In this document: piece by piece, positions 15,906 through 23,995 of the stretch
How positions within the stretch are numbered: position 1 is the first letter of the stretch
How the letters are laid out: every line of letters starts with the position of its first letter
NCBI GenBank assembly: GCA_016719885.1
Contig: JADJYF010000012.1
Location: 124,001-188,000 of the forward strand
From: Pseudomonadota bacterium
GTDB taxonomy: Bacteria; Pseudomonadota; Gammaproteobacteria; Ga0077536
Length of the DNA: 64,000 nucleotides
Reading direction: 5' to 3'
The notes under the pieces: generated by a model
What the model was told of the DNA's origin: nothing
The model's database searches: none
What the model saw: only the letters and a program-made list of their open reading frames with translations
Made by a program: the position numbers and the translations under genes

Positions 15906-17716
15906 AAACGCCTGCGCCGCCGGCGCCACAATTACACTGGACGTACACGGTCCTCGCCGCGCTGCCGGCCTTGCTGCTGCTCGGCCTGCACATCACGCTC
16001 TACCATCCCTTCATCGCTGACGACGCGCTGATTTCGCTGCGCTATGCCGAACGCTTCGTCGAGGGCCTGGGCCTGACCTGGACCGACGGTGAGCGGGTGG
16101 AGGGCTATTCGAACCTGTCCTGGGTGCTGGCGACGGCGGCGCTGCATGCGCTCGGCATGGACTTGATCGTGGCCGCGCGCGTGCTCGGCGTACTCGCCAT
16201 GGGCGGCGCCATCGTGTGCGTGGCGCGCTGCACCGCGGGTGACACGCGCGGTCGCTGGGCGGCGAGCGCCTTGGCCGCCTGTGCGCTCGCGGTGACCGGG
16301 CCCATCGCGGCATGGGCCATCGGCGGTCTCGAGCAGGCTTTCATCGCGCTGTTTCTCGCCCTTGCGCTGGTCGAAGCGGACCGCCTCATCGAGGCGGGCG
16401 AGATCTCGCGGCCGTGGCGTTGCGCCCTGCCGCTCGCCGCCCTGTGTGTCACGCGTCCCGACAGTCCGGTGCTGGTCGCCGGCCTCTTGTTCGGACTCAT
16501 GTGCGCGCTCGGCTGGCGCGCTCTGCCACGGGTCATAGTCATTGGCTTGATGTCGGCGACGGCCGTCGCGGCGCAGCTCGCGTTTCGCCTCGCCTATTAC
16601 GGCGAGTGGGTGCCGAACTCGGCGCGTGCCAAGCTCGCGCTCACGTTTGACCGGCTGGTGCATGGCGTCATCTACGTGCTCGACGCCGCCTTGCACCTGT
16701 GGCCGCTGCTCGCCCTCGGCCTGGTGCTGCTGGTGGTCGCCCATCGCGCCTGGCGACGCATGGCGCCGGCGCTGGCCGTGATGGTGCTGTGGACGCTCTA
16801 TGTCATGACCATCGGCGGCGACATCTTTCCCGCGCGGCGGCATGTGGTCGCGCTGCTCGTGCCGCTGGCGTTGGTGCTGGCCATCGGCCTGCGTGAAGCG
16901 TTCCAGACACGACGCGCGTCCACGTTGATGTTGCCGCTCACGGTGCTGGCGCTCGCCGCACAGATCCATCTCACCGGCCGCGACCCACAGAATTTCCTCG
17001 CCACCACCGAGCGCTGGGAATGGGATGGCGAAGTGATCGGACGACTGTTGAACCGCGCCTTCCACGCCGAGCAACCGCTGCTGGCGGTCGACTCGGCCGG
17101 CTGCCTGCCATATTTCTCGCGCCTGCCGGCGCTCGACATGCTCGGCATCAACGACCGCTTCCTGGCCAGCCATCCACCGGCGGACTTCGGTCACGGTCGC
17201 GTTGGCCATGAACTCGGCAACGGCGAGTACGTGATGTCGCGCGAGCCGGACCTGGTGCTGCCCTGCCTCGCCCAGGGCGCCAGCCACGGCTGCTATCGCA
17301 GCGGCCGCGAACTTCTGGCGCGCAAGGATTTTCGCGCGCGCTACCGGCTGGTGAATTTCGAAGGCCAGGAGCCCTATCGATTCCGCTCGCAGATCTTCGT
17401 ACGCACCGATGGGCGCATCGGCATCCGCAGTAGCCGCGAGGGCGTGGCGGTGCCCGGCCACTTCTTCGCGGTCGGCAACGCCGTGACCATGCTCGACGCG
17501 GCCGGCCGCGTGGGCGTGGCCCTCAAGCCCGGCCAGTCGGTGGCCCTGCGCATCGCCGGTCTGTCCAAGGAACTATGGCAGGGGCATGCCGAAAGCGACG
17601 ACGAGGCGCAGGTCGAGCTCGCCGACGGCCAGCTGATCCTGACCGCCGGCGCGCGGGGCGCGCATGTTCGATGGGTGCGGGTGACTCGACGCGAGGGCTC
17701 TACACCCGACTCGTGA
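15902..17716 (+). CDS. GT-C-type polytopic membrane glycosyltransferase-like protein
   Basis: A 604-residue protein with about nine to eleven membrane segments in residues 17-370 and a soluble C-terminal part. An acidic pair FIADDALISLRYA at 38-49 follows the first helix, as in GT-C enzymes that use lipid-linked sugars. The later RLAYYGEWVPNSARAKL stretch resembles the loop motif of arabinofuranosyltransferase-like (AftB-type) proteins. It probably transfers a sugar from a polyprenyl carrier on the periplasmic side of the inner membrane. The TTG at 15902 overlaps the selenoprotein stop (TTGA), suggesting coupled translation although no functional link is obvious. Donor and acceptor are unknown. 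Confidence 0.75.
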   Translation: MKTPAPPAPQLHWTYTVLAALPALLLLGLHITLYHPFIADDALISLRYAERFVEGLGLTWTDGERVEGYSNLSWVLATAALHALGMDLIVAARVLGVLAMGGAIVCVARCTAGDTRGRWAASALAACALAVTGPIAAWAIGGLEQAFIALFLALALVEADRLIEAGEISRPWRCALPLAALCVTRPDSPVLVAGLLFGLMCALGWRALPRVIVIGLMSATAVAAQLAFRLAYYGEWVPNSARAKLALTFDRLVHGVIYVLDAALHLWPLLALGLVLLVVAHRAWRRMAPALAVMVLWTLYVMTIGGDIFPARRHVVALLVPLALVLAIGLREAFQTRRASTLMLPLTVLALAAQIHLTGRDPQNFLATTERWEWDGEVIGRLLNRAFHAEQPLLAVDSAGCLPYFSRLPALDMLGINDRFLASHPPADFGHGRVGHELGNGEYVMSREPDLVLPCLAQGASHGCYRSGRELLARKDFRARYRLVNFEGQEPYRFRSQIFVRTDGRIGIRSSREGVAVPGHFFAVGNAVTMLDAAGRVGVALKPGQSVALRIAGLSKELWQGHAESDDEAQVELADGQLILTAGARGAHVRWVRVTRREGSTPDS

Positions 17717-17783
17717 TGCCAAACCGCCGGGCGACGCCCAGTGCCATGACCCGGAACGATTCAGATAACGACCGGCCTATCGA

Positions 17784-17805
17784 TATGCGAGTGAATTCGC
17801 ACCTC
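17784..17805. repeat. REP-like palindrome, copy 1 (divergent)
   Basis: The core TGCGAGTGAATTCGCACCTC matches the family TGTGCGAATgaATTCGCACCTAC with changes at both ends. The gap 17717-18089 contains this copy, copy 2 and a minus-strand terminator, and no gene I can support. Confidence 0.55.
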
Positions 17806-17942
17806 CGACGAAGGGGTGTCCGGGTCGCTGCGGCGGGGCGGCCTTCCCGCATCGCCCGTCTCGCTACCAGGGCGAGTTCAAACGACTATGGCCATTGCCG
17901 GTTCCTCGCAGCGCGCCGGATGGTTGACGCTTGACCCGCGTT

Positions 17943-17965
17943 GTAGGTGCGATTTCAATCGCACA
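17943..17965. repeat. REP-like palindrome, copy 2
   Basis: GTAGGTGCGATTTCAATCGC followed by ACA, a 23-base imperfect palindrome in the opposite orientation to copies 3 and 4. The palindromic part is TGCGATttcaATCGCA. It belongs to the same dispersed family. Confidence 0.65.
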
Positions 17966-18041
17966 TTCCAAACTCCAGTTCTTTCCCGCTTCGCAGCCGC
18001 CCGATATGGGCAAGTCGGCCGCGCGCCGATGAAGCGTCAAC

Positions 18042-18065
18042 AAAAAGCCCGCACAAGGCGGGCTT
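18042..18065 (-). terminator. Rho-independent terminator of the PEP-CTERM gene
   Basis: On the minus strand AAGCCCGC pairs with GCGGGCTT (18058-18065 and 18045-18052), with a five-base loop and a run of five T at 18046-18042. It lies 24 bases after the stop of the PEP-CTERM gene. Confidence 0.8.
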
Positions 18066-18089
18066 CGTCGCGGACAACGCGAAGACGGC

Positions 18090-18671
18090 TCAGCCGCGTT
18101 TCTGACGTCGCGAATAACCCACGCCCGCCAGTCCTAAACCAAACAGCGCCAGGCTGGCCGGTTCCGGCACGTCCGTCTCGTTCAGCACGATGTTGTCGAT
18201 CGCCGCGTCGTCCGTGGTGCGGAACTGCACGTTGAGCAGGTTCACCCAGTTGAGCGTGGCAAGGGTCGCCGTGGTCAGGTTCTGGAACGTGGCGTTGATG
18301 CTACCGCCGCCGAACAGCGTCGCGGCAATCGTAAGACTCGACGGCGAGCTGGCGTTCGAATACTGACCAATCAGCACGCTGGTGAGATCAAAGGGCGCGG
18401 GCCCGGTCAGCGTGATGATGTTGAATTCCGAAAAGGCGAAAAAATCGGTGGTGTTGCCTGGCATGGTGTAGACAAACCCGGCATCGACGACCGCCGAGTC
18501 ACTGTTGACTGGTGTGAAGGTGAAGCCGTCTTCGCTGTAAGTGAAACCTGGATTGATATTGATCCCGCTACCAACCGGAGCCACGTCCTCAAAGTCAATG
18601 ACAGTGGCTTGGCTTGTACCAGAGGCGCAAGCCAGTGCGCCGGCCAGCGCGAACCAGGTGAGAGACTTCAT
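18090..18671 (-). CDS. PEP-CTERM sorting domain-containing exported protein
   Basis: A 193-residue protein with a signal peptide (residues 1-22, ending SQA). Its body is rich in Thr, Ser, Asn and Phe and lacks Cys after the signal. The C-terminal tag is VPEPASLALFGLGLAGVG followed by SRRQKRG, the PEP-CTERM motif, membrane helix and basic tail recognised by exosortase. The ATG at 18671 is chosen because the signal peptide starts there. FEDVAP and DDAAIDNIVL resemble the beta-sandwich cores of other PEP-CTERM proteins. It is a probable surface or exopolysaccharide-associated protein. No exosortase gene is in the window. Confidence 0.88.
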   Translation of the reverse strand: MKSLTWFALAGALACASGTSQATVIDFEDVAPVGSGININPGFTYSEDGFTFTPVNSDSAVVDAGFVYTMPGNTTDFFAFSEFNIITLTGPAPFDLTSVLIGQYSNASSPSSLTIAATLFGGGSINATFQNLTTATLATLNWVNLLNVQFRTTDDAAIDNIVLNETDVPEPASLALFGLGLAGVGYSRRQKRG

Positions 18672-18777
18672 CGCAACACTCCATTGATTGTTAGTTCGAA
18701 GCTGAATGGTAACCGCGACGGTCAGCGCCATCGAAGGGTCGTCTCGGGTGTGACATTAGTTAACGATCGGGACGAAA

Positions 18778-18800
18778 TGTGCGAATGAATTCGCACCTAC
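18778..18800. repeat. REP-like palindrome, copy 3
   Basis: TGTGCGAATGAATTCGCACC followed by TAC, centred on GAATTC-type symmetry. It lies between the ychF stop and the PEP-CTERM gene start. Confidence 0.7.
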
Positions 18801-18830
18801 GCCCGCGCTCCGCGCGCCGTCGGCGCAGGC

Positions 18831-19922
18831 TCAGACGTTGAACCTGAAATGCATGACGTCGCCGTCCGCCACCACGTATTCCTTGCCTTCGACGCGCAGC
18901 TTGCCGACTTCCTTGGCCTTGGTCTCACCGCCACAGGCGATGAAATCGTCATAGGCAATGACCTCGGCGCGAATGAAGCCGCGTTCGAAATCGGTGTGAA
19001 TGACGCCCGCCGCGCCGGGCGCGGTGGTGCCCTGGCGGATGGTCCAGGCGCGTACTTCCTTCACGCCGGCGGTGAAATAGCTTTGCAGGCCCAAGAGGTG
19101 ATAGCCGGCGCGGATCACGCGATTGAGACCGGGCTCGTCGAGGCCGAGATCCTTCAGGAATTCGGCGCGGTCGGCGGCGTCGAGGCTGACGAGTTCGGCT
19201 TCGATGGCGGCGCAGATCACCACGCATTCGGCGCCGTTGTTTTCGGCGTACTCGGCGACGCGCCTGCTGTAATCGTTGCCGGCGAGATTCGCTTCGTCGA
19301 CGTTGGCGATGAACAGCACCGGCTTGGCGGTGAGGAGACTCACTTCGCGCAACAGGGCGCGCGCGTTGTCGTCGAGTTCCAATGAGCGAATCGGTTTGCC
19401 GGCGTCGAGCGCCGCCAGGAACACCTTGTAGGCCTCGGCGCGCGCACGCTGTTCCTTGTCACCGGACTTGGCGGCTTTCTCGGCGCGGTCCAGGCCCTTG
19501 GTCACGGTGTCGAGATCGGCCAGCGCGAGTTCGGTGTCGATGACTTCGATGTCGGCGATGGGGTCGATGCGGCCGGCGACATGGGTGATGTTGTCGTTCT
19601 CGAAGCAACGCACCACGTGCGCGATGGCATTGGTCTCGCGGATGTGGGCCAGGAACTTGTTGCCGAGGCCTTCACCCTTGGACGCACCGGCCACCAGGCC
19701 GGCGATGTCGACGAACTCCATGCTCGACGGCAGCACGCGTTGCGGCTTGACGATCTCGGCGAGTTTATCCAGGCGCGGGTCGGGCACCGCGACGATGCCG
19801 ACATTGGGCTCGATGGTGCAGAACGGGTAGTTCTCCGCCGCGATCGCCGCCGAGGTCAGCGCGTTGAACAACGATGACTTGCCGACATTGGGCAGGCCGA
19901 CAATGCCGCATTTGAAACCCAT
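18831..19922 (-). CDS. ychF: Redox-regulated ATPase YchF (Obg-like)
   Basis: A 363-residue P-loop protein with Walker A GLPNVGKSS at 8-16, DIAGLVAGASKGEGLGN near 70 (switch II) and a nucleotide-base motif NVDEANL near 206-212. It ends with the TGS-type domain, IHTDFERGFIRAEVI then VADGDVMHFRFNV. YchF binds ATP rather than GTP and associates with ribosomes. Length and motifs are normal for the family. It starts four bases after the pth stop, in the conserved prs-rplY-pth-ychF order. Confidence 0.97.
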   Translation of the reverse strand: MGFKCGIVGLPNVGKSSLFNALTSAAIAAENYPFCTIEPNVGIVAVPDPRLDKLAEIVKPQRVLPSSMEFVDIAGLVAGASKGEGLGNKFLAHIRETNAIAHVVRCFENDNITHVAGRIDPIADIEVIDTELALADLDTVTKGLDRAEKAAKSGDKEQRARAEAYKVFLAALDAGKPIRSLELDDNARALLREVSLLTAKPVLFIANVDEANLAGNDYSRRVAEYAENNGAECVVICAAIEAELVSLDAADRAEFLKDLGLDEPGLNRVIRAGYHLLGLQSYFTAGVKEVRAWTIRQGTTAPGAAGVIHTDFERGFIRAEVIAYDDFIACGGETKAKEVGKLRVEGKEYVVADGDVMHFRFNV

Positions 19923-19926
19923 CGTT

Positions 19927-20520
19927 CTATTCCTTTGCCTTGGCCACGCGCTGGTTGAGCGTATTCATGGCGCGGTTGAAACCACCGTTGATGATGGTCT
20001 CGAAATTGTCCAGCACCGCACCGATGGCGGCGTCGATCGCATCGCGCTCGGCCGCGGGAGGGCGTGACAACACGTAGCCCGCGACATCGCGGCCGACACC
20101 GGGATGGCCGATGCCGAGGCGCACGCGCAGGTAGTCGTTGGTGCCGAGCATCTGGTCGATGCTGCGCAGACCATTGTGACCGCCGTGACCGCCGCCGCGC
20201 TTCAAGCGCACGGCGCCCACCGGCAGGTCGAGTTCGTCATGCACCACCAGCACGGCGGCGGTTGGCACGCGGAAATAGGCGGCGCAGGGCGCGACCGATT
20301 CTCCGCTCAAATTCATGTAGGTGGCGGGCTTCAAGAGGCGCAGGCCGGAGGCTGCGCGACCGAGTTCGCCCTTGTAACGCGACTCGGGCTTGAGATCGAC
20401 CTTGAGCCTGGCGGCCAGCGCATCGATGAGCCAGAAGCCGACGTTGTGGCGGTCTTCAGCGTGACCGGCGCCGGGATTACCGAGGCCGACCACCAATTGC
20501 ACGACTTCCGCGCCGGACAC
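19927..20520 (-). CDS. pth: Peptidyl-tRNA hydrolase
   Basis: A 197-residue enzyme that releases peptides from stalled peptidyl-tRNA. VGLGNPGAGHAEDRHNVGFW (residues 11-30) contains the catalytic His and Asn. PATYMNLSGESV, VVHDELDLPVG and GGGHGGHNGLRS are all conserved. It lies between rplY and ychF, four bases upstream of ychF, and is very likely co-transcribed with both. Confidence 0.97.
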   Translation of the reverse strand: MSGAEVVQLVVGLGNPGAGHAEDRHNVGFWLIDALAARLKVDLKPESRYKGELGRAASGLRLLKPATYMNLSGESVAPCAAYFRVPTAAVLVVHDELDLPVGAVRLKRGGGHGGHNGLRSIDQMLGTNDYLRVRLGIGHPGVGRDVAGYVLSRPPAAERDAIDAAIGAVLDNFETIINGGFNRAMNTLNQRVAKAKE

Positions 20521-20559
20521 GTTCGCGAACTTCGCTGGCGCGCCCGGCGCGGTAGGGCG

Positions 20560-21165
20560 TTACGCGCCTGCGCCGTCGCCTTCGCTGCCCTTGGGCGCGT
20601 AGACCGTCACGACCGGCAGGTGCTCGTCGCCGCCATGCAGCAGCGCGGTGACCTGCACGCCCGCCGGCAGCTTCATCTCGCCGACGTGCAGCGTGTCGCC
20701 GACATTCATGTCCTTCAGATCGACCTCGATGAATTCCGGCAGATCCTTCGGCAGGCAGGTGATTTCGATATCGGCCATCTGGTGCGAGATCACACCGCTG
20801 CCGACCTTCACGCCCACGCAGGTGTCTTCGTTGATGAAGTGGATCGGCACGCGCATGTTCAGCACTTCCGTTTCCGACACGCGCAAGAGATCCATGTGAT
20901 GGATGCGCGGCTTGTAGACGTGGCGCTGCATGTCCTTGACCACCACGCGCTCGGCCTTGCCGTCGAGGGTCAGGGTCAGGATGTGCGAATAGAACGCTTC
21001 GTGGGCGGCATGCAGCAGCACGTCGTTGTGGTCGAGCGTGATGGCGACGGGCTCGGCGTGACCGCCGTACAGCACCGCGGGAAGCTTGCCCTCGCGACGC
21101 AGGCGGCGGCTCGCACCCTTACCCCTGTCAGCGCGAGTCACGGCAGTGATCTCGAATTTGTTCAT
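20560..21165 (-). CDS. rplY: 50S ribosomal protein L25 (Ctc form)
   Basis: A 201-residue long-form L25. The N-terminal domain (MNKFEITAVTRADRGKGASR) binds 5S rRNA. The C-terminal TL5/Ctc domain contains VPIHFINEDTCVGVK and the conserved LPEFIEVDL. The ATG at 21165 is selected; an upstream in-frame ATG at 21246 would add 27 unrelated residues. The protein ends with an acidic and glycine-rich tail, EGDGAGA. It lies 39 bases upstream of pth. Confidence 0.96.
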   Translation of the reverse strand: MNKFEITAVTRADRGKGASRRLRREGKLPAVLYGGHAEPVAITLDHNDVLLHAAHEAFYSHILTLTLDGKAERVVVKDMQRHVYKPRIHHMDLLRVSETEVLNMRVPIHFINEDTCVGVKVGSGVISHQMADIEITCLPKDLPEFIEVDLKDMNVGDTLHVGEMKLPAGVQVTALLHGGDEHLPVVTVYAPKGSEGDGAGA

Positions 21166-21290
21166 GGACCGATACTCCAGAGTCTCAAGGTAAACACAAA
21201 AACGCCTGCATGGATCCGCGACCAGAGCCCGATGCAGGCTTTTCACAAAACCGCGCCGCCGCGAGGCGGCACGGCGAATTCAAATCTAAA

Positions 21291-22244
21291 TCAGTCGACG
21301 AACATCGAGCTCAGGGACTGGCCCGAGCAGATGCGGCTGATGCATTCACCCAACAGGCTCGCCACCGACAGCTGGCGAATCTTGTCGCAACCGGCAGCCG
21401 CCTCGGACAGCGGAATGGTGTCGCACACCACCAGTTCGTCCAGCGTCGAGTTGTTGATGTTGTCGATGGCTTTGCCGGACAGCACCGGGTGCGTGCAATA
21501 GGCCACCACCTTGCGCGCGCCGTGATCCTTCAGCGCTTCGGCGGCGCGGCACAGGGTGCCAGCGGTATCGACCATGTCGTCGACCATCACGCAGGTGCGG
21601 CCGGCGACATCGCCGATGATGTTCATGACCTGCGATTCGTTGGCGCGCGGACGGCGCTTGTCGATGATCGCGAGATCGGCGTTGTCGAGCTGACGGGCGA
21701 TGGCGCGCGCGCGCACCACGCCACCGACGTCGGGCGACACCACCATCAATTTTTCGTATTCATGCTTCCAGATGTCACCGAGCAACACCGGCGAGGCGTA
21801 GACGTTGTCCATCGGGATGTCGAAGAAGCCCTGGATCTGCTCGGCATGCAGGTCGACCGTCAGCACGCGCGTGGTGCCGACGGAAGTGATCATGTTGGCC
21901 ACCACCTTGGCGGTGATCGGCACGCGCGCCGAGCGCGGACGGCGATCCTGGCGGGCGTAGCCCATGTACGGAATGACGGCGGTGATGCTGTGCGCCGAGG
22001 CGCGACGCAGGGCGTCGATCAGCACCATCAGTTCCATGAAGTTGTCGTTGGCCGGCGCGCAGGTCGACTGGATGACGATGCAGTGGCGACCGCGCACGTT
22101 CTCGGCAATTTCGACCGTGATCTCGCCGTCGCTGAAGCGACCGACCGTGGCCTTGCCAAGCGGCATGTGCAAGTGGCGGGCAATGGCGCGCGCCAACGGC
22201 CGGTTGGCGTTGCCGGTAAACAGCATCATCGATTCTTCGATCAT
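21291..22244 (-). CDS. prs: Ribose-phosphate pyrophosphokinase (PRPP synthetase)
   Basis: A 317-residue enzyme making PRPP from ribose 5-phosphate and ATP. FSDGEITVEIAENVRG near 38, QSTCAPANDNFMELM near 59-73, the ATP-binding YARQDRR near 97-103 and the PRPP loop VMVDDMVDTAGTL near 216-228 are intact. The ATG at 22244 gives MIEESMMLFTGNANR; the frame is open upstream to 22310 without similarity. It lies between tRNA-Gln and rplY, the standard gammaproteobacterial order. Confidence 0.97.
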   Translation of the reverse strand: MIEESMMLFTGNANRPLARAIARHLHMPLGKATVGRFSDGEITVEIAENVRGRHCIVIQSTCAPANDNFMELMVLIDALRRASAHSITAVIPYMGYARQDRRPRSARVPITAKVVANMITSVGTTRVLTVDLHAEQIQGFFDIPMDNVYASPVLLGDIWKHEYEKLMVVSPDVGGVVRARAIARQLDNADLAIIDKRRPRANESQVMNIIGDVAGRTCVMVDDMVDTAGTLCRAAEALKDHGARKVVAYCTHPVLSGKAIDNINNSTLDELVVCDTIPLSEAAAGCDKIRQLSVASLLGECISRICSGQSLSSMFVD

Positions 22245-22314
22245 GTGCGGGGCGCGAGGCCTCTCCCAATCAATGCGGCCGCACCACGGCAACCGCGGGC
22301 GGGAGTTCATTCAA

Positions 22315-22337
22315 TGTGCGAATGGATTCGCACCTAC
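22315..22337. repeat. REP-like palindrome, copy 4
   Basis: TGTGCGAATGGATTCGCACC followed by TAC, one base different from copy 3. It lies between prs and tRNA-Gln. Confidence 0.7.
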
Positions 22338-22356
22338 AGGGCAGTGCCCGGAAAAA

Positions 22357-22431
22357 TGGCTGGGGTGCCAGGATTCGAACCTGGGAATGCCGGGATCAAA
22401 ACCCGGTGCCTTACCGCTTGGCGACACCCCA
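22357..22431 (-). tRNA. tRNA-Gln (anticodon TTG)
   Basis: A 75-base cloverleaf with encoded CCA. The acceptor stem is TGGGGTG with CACCCCA and the discriminator is G. The anticodon stem-loop CCGGG-TTTTGAT-CCCGG gives anticodon TTG, and the T-arm is CCAGG-TTCGAAT-CCTGG. U1-A72 is typical of tRNA-Gln. Its place between ispE and prs is conserved in Gammaproteobacteria. Confidence 0.97.
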
Positions 22432-22472
22432 AAGCTGAATCATCGCGCGTGCTCGGCGGCACGCTGTCGCTA

Positions 22473-23348
22473 TCAATATGTGTCGTGCCGACCTTGCCTC
22501 AAGCCAAGTTCGGCCGCGAGCCGGTCCGCGAGTGGCGAGCGATTGACTCGCCGGGCGCGGAAGTGGCGCCACGTGGGCGGCACCTGTCGCGCCACCGCGT
22601 CGGCCGCGCTGTCATTGTCGAACAGGGCGTAGACGCTGGCGCCGGTACCGCTCATGCGGGCCCAGGCGTGCCGCGACAACCAATCGAGCGCGCGACCGAC
22701 CTCCGGATAGAGCCGCCGCGTGACAGGCTCGCAATCGTTGCGGGTTCGGCTCAACGAAAAGGCGGGCATTGTGATTGGCGGGGTATCCCGTGTCAATTCA
22801 AGGTCATTGAAAACCACCCGGGTTTCGACGTTGCAGTCGGGGGTGATGACGAGCACCGGGCCCTCGTCCGCCGGGCAGGGCGTGAGGATCTCGCCCACCC
22901 CTTCGGCCCACGCCGCCTCGCCCCGCACGAACACCGGCACATCGGCGCCGAGCGAGAGCCCGAGACGCGCGAGTTCGTCCACCGGCACGGCCGTGCCCCA
23001 TAGCTGGTTCAAGGCGACCAGCACGGTTGCCGCGTCGGAACTGCCGCCGCCCAGGCCGCCGCCCATGGGCAGGCGCTTGTCGACGGCGATATCCGCACCC
23101 AGCGCGCAGCCGGTGAGATCCTTCAGCTTGCGCGCCGCGCGCACCACCAGGTCCTGCTCCGGGGTGACCCCGGCCAGTGCCGACAGGCGGCGGATGTCGC
23201 CGTCCTCGCGCACATTGAAATGCAGGGTGTCGCCGTGATCGACGAACTGGAACAAGGTCTGCAGCAGGTGATAGCCATCCGGCCGGCGGCCGGTGACGTG
23301 CAGAAACAGGTTGATCTTGGCCGGTGCCGGCCAGCCCGCCGCGCTCAT
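22473..23348 (-). CDS. ispE: 4-diphosphocytidyl-2-C-methyl-D-erythritol kinase
   Basis: A 291-residue GHMP kinase of the MEP isoprenoid pathway. The substrate motif PAPAKINLFLHVTGRRPDGY is at about 7-26 and the ATP loop PMGGGLGGGSSDAA near 91-104. LGADVPVF and ARMSGTGASVYALF are the other conserved blocks. ATG 23348 lies two bases past the lolB stop; an in-frame TTG at 23354 that overlaps the stop is an alternative with a better-spaced GGGAG. It is probably translated together with lolB. Confidence 0.95.
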   Translation of the reverse strand: MSAAGWPAPAKINLFLHVTGRRPDGYHLLQTLFQFVDHGDTLHFNVREDGDIRRLSALAGVTPEQDLVVRAARKLKDLTGCALGADIAVDKRLPMGGGLGGGSSDAATVLVALNQLWGTAVPVDELARLGLSLGADVPVFVRGEAAWAEGVGEILTPCPADEGPVLVITPDCNVETRVVFNDLELTRDTPPITMPAFSLSRTRNDCEPVTRRLYPEVGRALDWLSRHAWARMSGTGASVYALFDNDSAADAVARQVPPTWRHFRARRVNRSPLADRLAAELGLRQGRHDTY

Positions 23349-23350
23349 CT

Positions 23351-23995
23351 TCAACGTTGCTCCCAGGTCTTGATAGCCATGCGCACCTGCAACTTGTCGC
23401 GGGCCAGGAACAGCCGCTTGGGCAGGTCGCGCCCGGCGGCGTGGGTGTACTCGGTGACGCTCACGTGCCAGCCGTCCTGTGAAAAATCCGTCCAGCGGCC
23501 GCTGGCATCGAGGCGCTCGGCGCTCACCGCGCGCCCGGGATCGGGCAGGCCCCGCACCCAGTAGCGAGCGCCCGCTATCGGTAATGCCCAGCCGAGATGC
23601 TGCTGCATCAAGGTTTCGGCGTCAGCGGCGCTGAAGATATCGCCCTTGGATGACACCAGCGACACCGCACGACCGTTGCCGGACAGCGCGTAGGTGCCGC
23701 CATTGAAGGGCGCCGCCACCCGCAGCGAGAAGTCGTCGCCGGCCTCACGCCAGGCGAGGTCGGCGCTGAAGCCCTTGTCCTCGCGCTGTACGGCGATGCG
23801 GCCGGCCAGGCGCCAAGGATTGAAGGAGGTCAGCGCCGCCAGGTGCGCGGCATGCGGGTCGACGGCCGGCGGGGTCACCGGCGCGGGCGGGGCCGGCGCT
23901 TTCAGCGTCGCGCATCCGCCGAGCAGCAGGGCGCCGAGCAGCGCCAGCATGCGCCGCGCCGTGGGCGCCCTCGAGGTCGCACGCACGGCACTCAC
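23351..23995 (-). CDS. lolB: Outer membrane lipoprotein insertion protein LolB
   Basis: A 214-residue lipoprotein that receives lipoproteins from LolA and places them in the outer membrane. The lipobox LLGGC is at 24-28, after a short hydrophobic stretch. The LolB core NPWRLAGRIAVQREDKGFSADL follows near 59-80, then RYWVRGLPDPG. Its ATG overlaps the TPR gene stop (ATGA), and its stop touches ispE. Gene order and length are standard. Confidence 0.93.
   Translation of the reverse strand: MSAVRATSRAPTARRMLALLGALLLGGCATLKAPAPPAPVTPPAVDPHAAHLAALTSFNPWRLAGRIAVQREDKGFSADLAWREAGDDFSLRVAAPFNGGTYALSGNGRAVSLVSSKGDIFSAADAETLMQQHLGWALPIAGARYWVRGLPDPGRAVSAERLDASGRWTDFSQDGWHVSVTEYTHAAGRDLPKRLFLARDKLQVRMAIKTWEQR

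Noticed and set aside
21210..23003. Plus-strand frame of 597 codons across prs, tRNA-Gln and ispE
   Set aside because: It reads through a tRNA gene and two conserved minus-strand genes and has no family similarity.
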